Positions 1-6,479 of a DNA stretch of 11,979 nucleotides are shown in pieces. Made by a program: the position numbers and the translations under genes. Below the pieces are notes generated by a model. The model was not told the origin of the DNA and ran no database searches. It was given only the letters and a program-made list of their open reading frames with translations. The DNA comes from QNBT01 sp964563335 (GTDB lineage: Bacteria; Planctomycetota; Phycisphaerae; Sedimentisphaerales; Anaerohalosphaeraceae), in contig CAZLWL010000079.1 in NCBI GenBank assembly GCA_964563335.1, positions 1 to 11,979 on the forward strand. The letters run 5' to 3'. The first letter of the stretch is position 1; each line of letters starts with the position of its first letter.

Positions 1-226
1 GTTTCTTAGCAGCGGTGCGTGTCTTCGCAGCAGCGCGTTTCTTTGTGGTCGTGCGTGTCTTCGCGGCAGCGCGTTTCTTAGCAGCGGTGCGTTTCTTCGC
101 GGCTGTTCGTTTCTTTGCTGCTGTGCTCTTTGAGGTTGTGGTTTTTCTGCTTGCTCTTGGTTTTGAAGTAGAGCGGTTTTTTCTTGTGGTCGCTCTCTTC
201 TTGGTAGAGGGTTTTGCCTTTGCCAT
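1..226 (-). CDS. Partial second FtsZ-like paralogue: histone-H1-like basic N-terminal tail (cut by window edge)
   Basis: Only the first 75 codons are inside the window. The start is an ATG at 226-224 with AGGAGA at 238-233, identical in placement to the neighbouring gene at 1888. The first 16 residues equal those of that neighbour (MAKAKPSTKK...), an FtsZ/tubulin-like GTPase, so I infer this is a tandem paralogue; its GTPase domain is not visible. All 75 residues form a disordered, very basic tail: 31 Lys/Arg, no Asp or Glu, the rest mostly Ala, Thr and Ser. From residue 34 it runs as seven hexads of the type RTAAKK, which resembles histone H1 C-terminal tails, bacterial H1-like proteins and the HupB tail. 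Nucleic-acid or polyanion binding is inferred from composition. It could instead be an unrelated H1-like protein that shares only the duplicated 5' region. Confidence 0.7.
   Translation of the reverse strand, partial: MAKAKPSTKKRATTRKNRSTSKPRASRKTTTSKSTAAKKRTAAKKRTAAKKRAAAKTRTTTKKRAAAKTRTAAKK
2..127 (-). repeat. Seven 18-base tandem units encoding KKR(T/A)AA hexads
   Basis: Seven in-frame 18-base units encode STAAKK, RTAAKK, RTAAKK, RAAAKT, RTTTKK, RAAAKT and RTAAKK. The array runs into the window edge, so its full length is unknown. The paralogue at 1888 has only about two degenerate units at the same place, so the array seems to have expanded in this copy. Confidence 0.85.
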
Positions 227-412
227 TAGATTTCTCCTAATATCTCAATAAATACCATTATCTGTTAAGTCTATCTCAATGTTGTCATCGGCCGGGCAAG
301 CGGGTCGGATAACCTCTTTTTGGCTCTTTTTAAGTTTCCTCACAAATAGGTGCATTTGCCGACTGTTCCGGTAGGGCGAATGACACAAGACCAAATTGCA
401 CGACGCGGCGGG
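131..412 (-). repeat. Long direct repeat, copy 1 (leader plus 5' coding end of the partial paralogue)
   Basis: This matches 1793-2074 at a constant offset of 1662. Positions 178-361 are identical to 1840-2023 (184 bases). Outside that, the coding part (131-226) has 7 differences in 96 bases and the non-coding part (227-412) only 1 in 186 (362 A versus 2024 G). The shared block ends abruptly at 412/2074. It covers the whole leader, the ribosome binding site and the start of each FtsZ-like gene, so both probably respond to the same signals. Confidence 0.95.
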
Positions 413-426
413 GTTAGGGGCGGAAT

Positions 427-475
427 AAAAAAGTTGCGTCCTGCCGCTGTTTGTAATCAGCTCACAAGACGCAAC
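427..475 (-). terminator. Intrinsic terminator after the FtsZ-like gene
   Basis: On the minus strand an 8-bp stem (GTTGCGTC at 475-468 read in reverse, pairing with 440-433) closes a 27-base loop. A second small stem (446-449 with 458-461) sits inside the loop. Six T follow at 432-427. It lies 40 bases past the stop codon at 515 and should separate the two tandem genes into independent transcripts. Confidence 0.75.
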
Positions 476-514
476 CAATATGTTAAAGCGGTTGTCGTAG
501 AACCTGCTTTTTAA

Positions 515-1888
515 TTAATGAGCACCAACAGCCATGCAGCTTTTGATTTCTTCGAGGCGGGCAGCGGGACTGTCGAGGCCTCCGATAATCGTGTATGCCC
601 TTAAGGAATCCCTGGCATCTTCGTATATGCCCCTGTGGATAGTGGCTCGGCCGGTTATCTCACTCAGAACATCGAAAGCATAGTTGATGTTGTCCTGCAA
701 GCCCCTGGAGCTGAGCATCATTTTCTTGCCGCCGACGAAAATGCAGCCGGCCAGTTTGGCGCTGGACAGGTCGAATCCGCCTGCGAGCAGCGTCTTCTCA
801 AGGTTTTTCTTGACCGCCTTGGACAGTGCGAACTTGTCGCCGAATTTGTCCACTTTGGTCAGGCCCATTATCGCACAGCCGCCGGATTCCATAATGCTGT
901 GATAATCGACGGGGTCGAAGGAGGTGTAGCGGCTGCTCAAGGCGCTGAGCCTGTTGAAGATATCGAACAGACTTGCGAAAGTGCTGTTTATGTTGGGCCA
1001 GAAGGACCTCACCGTCATCCCTGGATACATCCGGTTGATTTTGTCATTATCCACGATGATAAGCGGTGATATCTGTCCCTTAGAGGCCAACTGACTTAAC
1101 TGGGTGGCGATATTCCAGGAATTTTCGGCCACCAGAGGAGAATTGGCTTCGCCTACTGTCGGCAAAGTCATAACGACGCCGACCTTCCTGTCGGGATTTT
1201 CCAGGCCGATATATCGAGCGTACTTCTTGGCAATCTCTATCAGACCCAGGACACTTCCGCTGCCTGTGCCGCCGCCTGCACCGAAGCAAAGCATGATATG
1301 GTCAACCTGGGTGCCGAAGGTCTTCTTGGCAAGGTGTAAAATGTCTTGTGCATACTCCTGCACGGCTTCTTTGCCTCTTTGCATATCCTTGCCGGCACCT
1401 TTTTCGCCGATATCCATCAGGAACTTTTGACTCTTTGGGATATCAAGCAAATTCAAATCATTGTTAGTAGTATTGACCGCTAATGCTTTCCTGTAACCGA
1501 GGTCGTGGAAAGACTTGACGAGTCTTCCACCGCACTGGCCGGCGCCTATCCAGGCGTAGCGGGTAGAGCCGGTGATTTTGTCCTCAACACCGACCTCTTC
1601 GGTAATATCCGGCTCATACTGCTCTAAAGCTAAAGTGGGAAGCAGCCACTTGTTGAAGTCAAAATCGCTTTTACTCTTTGCCGCCGTCTTCGGACTTTGC
1701 TTACGGATGGATGGTCTTACGGTTTTCTTTCTTACCTTCGGTCTTGTTGCCGAGACCTTTGTAGTTGTCCGCTTCTTAGCGGTCGTGCGTTTTGAAGTTG
1801 TAGTTTTTCTGCTTGCGGTGGGTTTTGAAGTAGAGCGTCTTTTTCTTGTGGTCGCTCTCTTCTTGGTAGAGGGTTTTGCCTTTGCCAT
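515..1888 (-). CDS. Tubulin/FtsZ-superfamily GTPase with a histone-like basic N-terminal tail
   Basis: This 457-residue protein has two parts. Residues 1-74 are a basic tail with 29 Lys/Arg and no acidic residue, rich in Thr and Ser. Residues about 107-440 align by motif with FtsZ: T1 loop GAGQCGG (115-121, closer to the tubulin AGQCG form than to FtsZ), T3 loop around GAGKD (164-168), tubulin signature GGGTGSG (205-211), T6 NDKI (281-284) and a T7 synergy loop TSFDPVD (322-328). T7 keeps both acidic residues, D325 and D328, although the usual Asn is Ser, so GTP hydrolysis on polymerisation is plausible. The C-terminal subdomain is present and the protein stops right after it: there is no linker or C-terminal peptide for FtsA/ZipA-type partners. 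ATG start with AGGAGA at 1900-1895. Known: many planctomycetes lack canonical FtsZ. Inferred: a polymer-forming GTPase tethered to nucleic acid or another polyanion. It is not TubZ-like in the motifs I can see, and its role in division, DNA partition or scaffolding is open. Confidence 0.88.
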   Translation of the reverse strand: MAKAKPSTKKRATTRKRRSTSKPTASRKTTTSKRTTAKKRTTTKVSATRPKVRKKTVRPSIRKQSPKTAAKSKSDFDFNKWLLPTLALEQYEPDITEEVGVEDKITGSTRYAWIGAGQCGGRLVKSFHDLGYRKALAVNTTNNDLNLLDIPKSQKFLMDIGEKGAGKDMQRGKEAVQEYAQDILHLAKKTFGTQVDHIMLCFGAGGGTGSGSVLGLIEIAKKYARYIGLENPDRKVGVVMTLPTVGEANSPLVAENSWNIATQLSQLASKGQISPLIIVDNDKINRMYPGMTVRSFWPNINSTFASLFDIFNRLSALSSRYTSFDPVDYHSIMESGGCAIMGLTKVDKFGDKFALSKAVKKNLEKTLLAGGFDLSSAKLAGCIFVGGKKMMLSSRGLQDNINYAFDVLSEITGRATIHRGIYEDARDSLRAYTIIGGLDSPAARLEEIKSCMAVGAH

Positions 1889-2074
1889 TAGATTTCTCCT
1901 AATATCTCAATAAATACCATTATCTGTTAAGTCTATCTCAATGTTGTCATCGGCCGGGCAAGCGGGTCGGATAACCTCTTTTTGGCTCTTTTTAAGTTTC
2001 CTCACAAATAGGTGCATTTGCCGGCTGTTCCGGTAGGGCGAATGACACAAGACCAAATTGCACGACGCGGCGGG
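1793..2074 (-). repeat. Long direct repeat, copy 2 (leader plus 5' coding end of the FtsZ-like gene)
   Basis: Partner of 131-412. It holds the first 32 codons of the FtsZ-like gene and 186 bases upstream. I looked for a sigma-70 promoter in the leader and found only weak matches, so none is called. A reading frame stays open through the entire leader in both copies and ends 18 bases before the start codon; the single base difference between copies is synonymous in it. Confidence 0.95.
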
Positions 2075-2225
2075 AGCGATTCTGGTCCGATATTCTTTCT
2101 GGAACACGGTTCTCGGCGTTTTAGCCTGCAAAATGACAAAACGGCGCGCGATTAGTATTTAGCGAGTTCTTGTTAGCATTTGGTTTGCCACAGATGCCAC
2201 ACACCCCCACCGTGGATGTCCGAAG

Positions 2226-2300
2226 GGTGGAAGACGGGATTTGAACCCGCGACCCCCAGATCCACAATCTGGTGCTCTAACCAACTGAGCTACTTCCACC
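2226..2300 (-). tRNA. tRNA-His (anticodon GTG)
   Basis: The minus strand folds as a full cloverleaf: acceptor GTGGAAG with CTTCCAC, D arm with GCTC/GAGC, anticodon stem CCAGA/TCTGG around loop TTGTGGA (anticodon GTG), and T arm GCGGG/CCCGT with TTTGAAT. The histidine identity pair is present: an encoded extra G at -1 (2300) opposite C73 (2226). The 3' CCA is not encoded and must be added by nucleotidyltransferase. Confidence 0.97.
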
Positions 2301-2342
2301 GCAAAGAGCAAGCCCGGATTAGCGACTCACCGCAATTTATGC

Positions 2343-2370
2343 ATTTTACAGTACGCCGGGCCAATGTCAA
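2343..2370 (-). promoter_or_regulatory. Sigma-70-type promoter of tRNA-His
   Basis: The -35 box TTGACA (2370-2365) is perfect, the spacer is 16 bases and the -10 box is TAAAAT (2348-2343). Transcription would begin near 2336, about 36 bases before the mature tRNA. The -35 box contains the stop codon of the symporter gene (2369-2367), so the two units are packed end to end. Confidence 0.75.
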
Positions 2371-3761
2371 TGATTACCAGTCGCTCGAAAGATGCGGGCC
2401 CGAAAGACCACGACAAGCCAAAATGCCAAAGCCACTGTGGAAATCAGCAGCACCACCGGTGCTCCGTAAACGGCGATAAGCGGGATAGCCGCGCCAGTCC
2501 ACAATCCGCCGCCCATGAACGGCTCGTGCACAAGCTGTTTACACGCGAAGGCATCGGCGGCCGGTGTTTCATAGTCCGGGTCAACCACACGCAAAAGCAA
2601 AAGTCCCGTAGCCGTTACACCCATGGATTGGCCCATCTCTGCAATCGCCCGCTCAAACCAGGCGTCCGGCAGCACTCGGCGGGCAAGCCACATAACGCAA
2701 AAGACATTCCATGCGATACCGGCGGCGACCAACAGCAGCAGCGGCACCAGTCCTGCCAATATGAGATCCAGCTTGATGGTTGCAACGGCCGCGACCACCA
2801 AAAAATCAAGAGAGCTGTTTTGTATCCGCCGAATGAGACCTGAGTTGATGAGCTGGTATTTGTCGAAGCGCTGCTCGAGAACCTGCACGACCAGCCCACC
2901 TAACATGCAAAGTGGAAAAAGCGGGAAACTGCTGAGAAACTTGTGCTCGGCGAGATAGCCAACGTGGTTCTCGATACTTATCAATCCCTGTTTAGCTAAA
3001 TAACCCAACCCCACGGCGACGCCTACCAGTACGATATGCAGACTGAGAGATTCGATAACGTCGCTGCTCACGGTGAGTCTGCCGGCGATGGGTCTTCGCT
3101 TTGGTGCAATGACGCCGGTCAGGTCAGCCGGTTCATCTTTGGCCTGGCCCTTACCAGTCTTGCAAAAGCCGTTGCGGATTGCCCAGTTCACTAATATCAT
3201 ACCGACGATTATTGCCGACGTGATTCCAAACGTCGCACTTGCCAGGGCAAAATCTTTTCCCGCGGGCCAGTTGTGGTGGGCGAACGTTTCGGCAAGCCCC
3301 GCGGCAGTACCGTGACCGCCTTCGAAGCCTACCGGCAGGACACCGGCGAACATCGACGGTAGTTCTCTGAACATCCAGCTAAGAGCGAAGACCCACAGTC
3401 CGAGCCCGACCACATACTGGCCCCACGCAACTATTTGGCCGTATGCGAGCTGCGGACCTGCTCTTTTGCAGACAGTTGAGAAATTCGGCAGCTTAACGCC
3501 GAGGAACAGGCACGCAAACACCACATTAATGAGAAAGCCCGGCAGTTTGTTCCATGGCGCGGACCACCTGCCCAATGCAAGATTTATTCCGTGGATATTG
3601 CCGCTGCCGGAGTCCATTGCAGCAAACAACTGGATTATGATAAACCCCAGGATGCCGCCCACAACGCAACTGGGCAGATACAGCCTGCCGAGCAGCTTAA
3701 TCCGCGACCTCAGAACATGCCCCGCCCCTAACAATAAACACAACGCCACAAAAGAAATCAC
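2367..3761 (-). CDS. gltS: Sodium/glutamate symporter, GltS (ESS) family
   Basis: This 464-residue integral membrane protein would carry glutamate into the cell with sodium ions. It consists of about ten or more hydrophobic segments. The first pseudo-repeat carries GGHGTAAG (His150), followed by ATFGI, matching the GGHGTGAA...ATFG block of E. coli GltS. The second half has the matching reentrant-type block MGQSMGVTATG followed by LLLLRVVDPD. It is longer than E. coli GltS (401 residues), mainly through a hydrophilic loop near residues 200-230. The GTG start at 3761 is fixed by AGGAG at 3773-3769, seven bases away, and by the promoter at 3814-3842. No glutamate-metabolism gene lies beside it. 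Family assignment is firm; substrate could be another dicarboxylate or amino acid. Confidence 0.88.
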   Translation of the reverse strand: MISFVALCLLLGAGHVLRSRIKLLGRLYLPSCVVGGILGFIIIQLFAAMDSGSGNIHGINLALGRWSAPWNKLPGFLINVVFACLFLGVKLPNFSTVCKRAGPQLAYGQIVAWGQYVVGLGLWVFALSWMFRELPSMFAGVLPVGFEGGHGTAAGLAETFAHHNWPAGKDFALASATFGITSAIIVGMILVNWAIRNGFCKTGKGQAKDEPADLTGVIAPKRRPIAGRLTVSSDVIESLSLHIVLVGVAVGLGYLAKQGLISIENHVGYLAEHKFLSSFPLFPLCMLGGLVVQVLEQRFDKYQLINSGLIRRIQNSSLDFLVVAAVATIKLDLILAGLVPLLLLVAAGIAWNVFCVMWLARRVLPDAWFERAIAEMGQSMGVTATGLLLLRVVDPDYETPAADAFACKQLVHEPFMGGGLWTGAAIPLIAVYGAPVVLLISTVALAFWLVVVFRARIFRATGNH

Positions 3762-3813
3762 TGCTCTTCTCCTGACTTAGAAAGCTGCATCGGCTGAGAC
3801 CAACACACCTTTA

Positions 3814-3842
3814 ATTGTAATTGGAAAGTGGCCGTGGTTCAA
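3814..3842 (-). promoter_or_regulatory. Promoter of the GltS-family gene
   Basis: TTGAAC (3842-3837, 4 of 6), a 17-base spacer and TACAAT (3819-3814, 5 of 6) lie upstream of the symporter. Transcription would begin near 3807, giving a leader of about 46 bases. That leader (3792-3811) resembles one arm of the terminator at 6436-6472, without the second arm. Confidence 0.6.
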
Positions 3843-3850
3843 GTTTGGAG

Positions 3851-3880
3851 TTGTTCGTTGTTTGTAGTTCGTGGTTCGTA
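3851..3880. repeat. GTTCGT-type simple repeat
   Basis: Several near copies of GTTCGT follow one another (ttgttcgttg, tagttcgtgg, ttcgta) in the gap between the leucine-rich-repeat gene and the symporter promoter, followed by purine-rich ggaggacagaggac. I see no gene in this gap (3843-3936) and no clear terminator for the leucine-rich-repeat gene. Confidence 0.5.
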
Positions 3881-3936
3881 GGCACAAGGCGGAGGACAGA
3901 GGACAAAGTTGGGTTTGGAGAAATAGCGACTGGGAT

Positions 3937-6072
3937 TTATCGGTATAGGCAGGGATTGCTCACTGAGTTTTGGCAGAGCACGCCTCGCCATATAGCATTT
4001 GCGCCGCTGCGGTCAGCTACGTTGACCACACCATCGCAATTGATGTCGCAGTCTCTTAAAGTGTAATCTCCTGCAAAGCTGGCCTGCCAGAAGGCGTTTA
4101 TAATCGACCTGTCAGCAACGTTTATTTGGCCGTCGTTATTTACATCGCCTAACAGAGCTACACCGAACCGGGCCTCGGCCGAGCCGCTGTTGCCGTGATT
4201 TCCGGTAACGGTTACCCTGACACCGAAAGGCTCACCCGTTCTGGAAAAGCCGGCCAATTGCTCACAGTCAGGAGCCGCAAAGATCCGGAACGAATCGTAT
4301 CTCGACCCGCCGGCCAAAGTAACTGGGCGCGAGGCAACATCGTCCGGCAGGACAAATTCCCAGTCGTAAATATACGTACTGTTGTCGGCGGTATCGACCA
4401 GAATTGAGACAGTCGCCGTGATATTCGAGCTGGTCGAGCCGGGCAGATTCTGATACATCCACAAATTGTCTGTATTTAGCTCGACATCTAAAATTTCCCC
4501 CGTGCCTGCCAGCCACAACGCGGACAACTGCGAAAAGTCGTGCGCGTCCACATTATTTTGGCGGTCCAGGTCTGCTCCTTCGCACCAGTTATTTGCCCGG
4601 CTGCAATTGGTATTTGACCACTGCAGGGCGAAGCGGGCGAAGTCGGCAAGGTCAACCGAGTAATCCTGAGTCAACGGATTCGCATTCAAATCATAAAGCA
4701 AGACCATCGGTGGATTGTTATCGAGGATAAGCGGAATGTAAGTGCTATAGGCCGGCGTATCCAAAGGATTGTTCCGCAAATCCAGCCTCGTCAGGTTTGT
4801 CAATCCCGACAAGGGCCGAATGTCGCTGATCCGGTTGCCGCCGAGCCACACCATCGAGATATTTGAAAGCTCCGACAGTGCTTCTATTTCGGTGATATGG
4901 TTGTAACCAATATCCAGAAACGCCAGATTCGTCAATTGTGACAGCGCTGATATGTCGCTGATTTTATTACCACCCAACCCGAGCGATTCAAGATTCGCCA
5001 GTTGTGATAGTGCCCGAATATCGCTGATAAGATTTTGGTTTACATACAGGCTCGCCAGCTCGGTCAATGAGAATAACGCGGTTATATCGCTGATTCGGTT
5101 TCCGTTCAGGTACAATGAGGTCAGGTTTGTCAACGACGACAGGGGCGTGATATCGGCGATTTTGTTATATTGCAGGCTCAAGGTAGTCAAAGTTACAACC
5201 TGCGATACCGGCCGGACATCGCTGATTTGATTATGTCCTGCAAACAGACTCGTCAGGTTCGTCAGCCAAGTGACGGCGGAGATGTCGCTGATTTGATTGC
5301 GTTCCAGATTCAGATATGTCAGATTCACCAGCGGCTGCAGGGCCGTGCAATCGGTGATCCGGTTCTCACTGAGGCACAGCCAATCCAGATTTGTCAGTTC
5401 CGATATCACCTGGATATCACTAATCTGATTACAGCCCAATGATAATGTATCCAGACTCGTCAGGGCCGACAGCGCCCAAATGTCGCTGATTTGGTTATCG
5501 CACAGCCGAAGTTCCGTCAGGTTATGTAAATTCCTAAAAGGTGCACAATCAGCGATCCGATTGCCATGCAGGTTCAGCAAGACCAGATTCGTCAACTCAG
5601 CGGCGAAATTACAATCCGCGATAAAATTGTCGCCTGCCCACAGCTTCTGCAAACTTGTCAATTGCGACAGAGGCGAGACGTCGCCGAGCCGGCTGCCCGA
5701 CACGGACAGCTCCTTCAAATTTGTCAGCCCCGAGAGTGCATCGATATTAGTGATGCGATTGTTGTACAGGTGAAGTTCTACAAGACCAGTCAGTTGTAAA
5801 ATCGTCCTGACATCCGAAATCTGATTGCCACCTAAATTCAGATAGGTCAGATTAACGGCATACTCAAGTCCGGCCAGTTCTGCTATATCCGACGACGTCG
5901 CACACAGACTGGTTAACTCGCCCATCTCGGCCGACGCAGGCTCGAGAACACCCAGTTTGGCCTCAACAGCGGCCTGCAAGTGAGCATCGACAAAATGCAC
6001 CGGCTCCTCGGCCAGGCCGAGGCCGGCTACTGCCGTTATCAGCACAATGACAAAATGTCCAATTCTTTTCGT
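3937..6072 (-). CDS. Secreted leucine-rich-repeat protein with two dockerin modules
   Basis: Starting at 6072 this is 711 residues. A signal peptide comes first (KR, then a hydrophobic run ending GLGLA before EEP). Next is a cap region as in bacterial internalin-type proteins, then seventeen 22-residue repeats of the form LTNLxxLxLxxNxISDIxxLSx (residues about 72-445). A dockerin-like module follows (DLADFARFALQW ... VDAHDFSQLSALWLA, bases about 4504-4695), then a beta-rich segment of about 110 residues, and finally a second dockerin module with calcium loops DVNNDGQINVAD and DINCDGVVNVAD (about 3958-4149). Leucine-rich repeats are protein or glycan binding scaffolds; dockerins bind cohesins or act as planctomycete surface modules. 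No catalytic domain is seen. The start is ACG: GGAGG (6086-6082) sits 9 bases upstream, the signal peptide begins there, and a promoter at 6131-6159 would place the in-frame TTG at 6162 outside the transcript. A GTG at 6111 is the other option but lacks a ribosome binding site. Confidence 0.85.
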   Translation of the reverse strand, partial: TKRIGHFVIVLITAVAGLGLAEEPVHFVDAHLQAAVEAKLGVLEPASAEMGELTSLCATSSDIAELAGLEYAVNLTYLNLGGNQISDVRTILQLTGLVELHLYNNRITNIDALSGLTNLKELSVSGSRLGDVSPLSQLTSLQKLWAGDNFIADCNFAAELTNLVLLNLHGNRIADCAPFRNLHNLTELRLCDNQISDIWALSALTSLDTLSLGCNQISDIQVISELTNLDWLCLSENRITDCTALQPLVNLTYLNLERNQISDISAVTWLTNLTSLFAGHNQISDVRPVSQVVTLTTLSLQYNKIADITPLSSLTNLTSLYLNGNRISDITALFSLTELASLYVNQNLISDIRALSQLANLESLGLGGNKISDISALSQLTNLAFLDIGYNHITEIEALSELSNISMVWLGGNRISDIRPLSGLTNLTRLDLRNNPLDTPAYSTYIPLILDNNPPMVLLYDLNANPLTQDYSVDLADFARFALQWSNTNCSRANNWCEGADLDRQNNVDAHDFSQLSALWLAGTGEILDVELNTDNLWMYQNLPGSTSSNITATVSILVDTADNSTYIYDWEFVLPDDVASRPVTLAGGSRYDSFRIFAAPDCEQLAGFSRTGEPFGVRVTVTGNHGNSGSAEARFGVALLGDVNNDGQINVADRSIINAFWQASFAGDYTLRDCDINCDGVVNVADRSGANAIWRGVLCQNSVSNPCLYR
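4738..5859 (-). repeat. Seventeen 66-base units encoding leucine-rich repeats
   Basis: Every unit is exactly 22 codons with no length variation. The motif atgtcgctgat (or atatcgctgat) recurs every 66 bases on the plus strand, corresponding to ISDI. Units near the 5' end (third to fifth) are more divergent and the last one is a degenerate cap. The units differ at many bases, so recent expansion is unlikely. Confidence 0.95.
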
Positions 6073-6130
6073 GTGCGCCCACCTCCAATCCGGCGGGTAA
6101 TCAAATTCCACGTCCCATTTAAGAATTGCC

Positions 6131-6159
6131 CTTATACTGCATAACGCGGCCAAAATCAA
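6131..6159 (-). promoter_or_regulatory. Promoter of the leucine-rich-repeat gene
   Basis: TTGATT (6159-6154, 4 of 6), a 17-base spacer and TATAAG (6136-6131, 5 of 6). The transcript would start near 6124, about 52 bases before the proposed ACG start codon. Confidence 0.55.
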
Positions 6160-6164
6160 CAACT

Positions 6165-6326
6165 TTATCGGAATTTATTGCGCCAAATAGAATCGCAATA
6201 CACGGGATGCGCCTGGCAGTAGAAAATACCTGTGTAGGTGCCGGGCATTAAGACAACTTTGTCGCCATCGGTGGCGGCATCTATAGCGGCCTGGATAGTG
6301 GGATAATCACCGGTGATGGTGATAAT
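6165..6326 (-). pseudogene. Remnant of a right-handed beta-helix (pectate-lyase-like) gene
   Basis: Between an in-frame TAA at 6329-6327 and a TAA at 6167-6165, the minus strand encodes YPTIQAAIDAATDGDKVVL and then MPGTYTG. This is the typical opening of planctomycete right-handed beta-helix domains (family pattern: PTIQAAIDAA, GD, PGTYxG). The helix rungs that should follow are missing and no start codon or signal peptide precedes it. It is a gene scrap, now lying directly upstream of the leucine-rich-repeat promoter. Confidence 0.7.
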
Positions 6327-6435
6327 TTACTCGCTTCTTTTAACCAATAAAACCCATCCCGACTACACCGGCCCTAATCATTTTGTTTCCTCATTCACAG
6401 ATTCTGCTCGTTCATATTCTGTTCCTTTTCAATGC

Positions 6436-6472
6436 AATAAAAAAGGTGCGTGGCTCAGAGCCAACACACCTT
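6436..6472 (-). terminator. Strong intrinsic terminator, probably for ppdK
   Basis: On the minus strand a long stem (AAGGTGTG ... TGGCT pairing with AGCCA ... CGCACCTT, one bulged T, one G-U pair) has a 3-base loop and is followed by TTTTTTATT, where the first two T also pair in the stem. It lies about 280 bases after the ppdK stop; the repeats in between would form the ppdK 3' untranslated region. Confidence 0.8.
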
Positions 6473-6479
6473 ATATTCT

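Noticed and set aside
1889..2074. Riboswitch or consensus promoter in the duplicated leader
   Set aside because: No riboswitch core was recognised, and the best -35/-10 pairs have wrong spacing or few matching bases.
4952..5773. Periodic 66-base repeats considered as a CRISPR or satellite array
   Set aside because: The period equals 22 codons of an intact leucine-rich-repeat frame, and the sequence varies as a protein repeat does; there are no identical repeats with unique spacers.
6073..6162. TTG at 6162 as start of the leucine-rich-repeat gene
   Set aside because: It has no ribosome binding site, lies upstream of the predicted transcription start, and puts 30 non-signal residues before the signal peptide.
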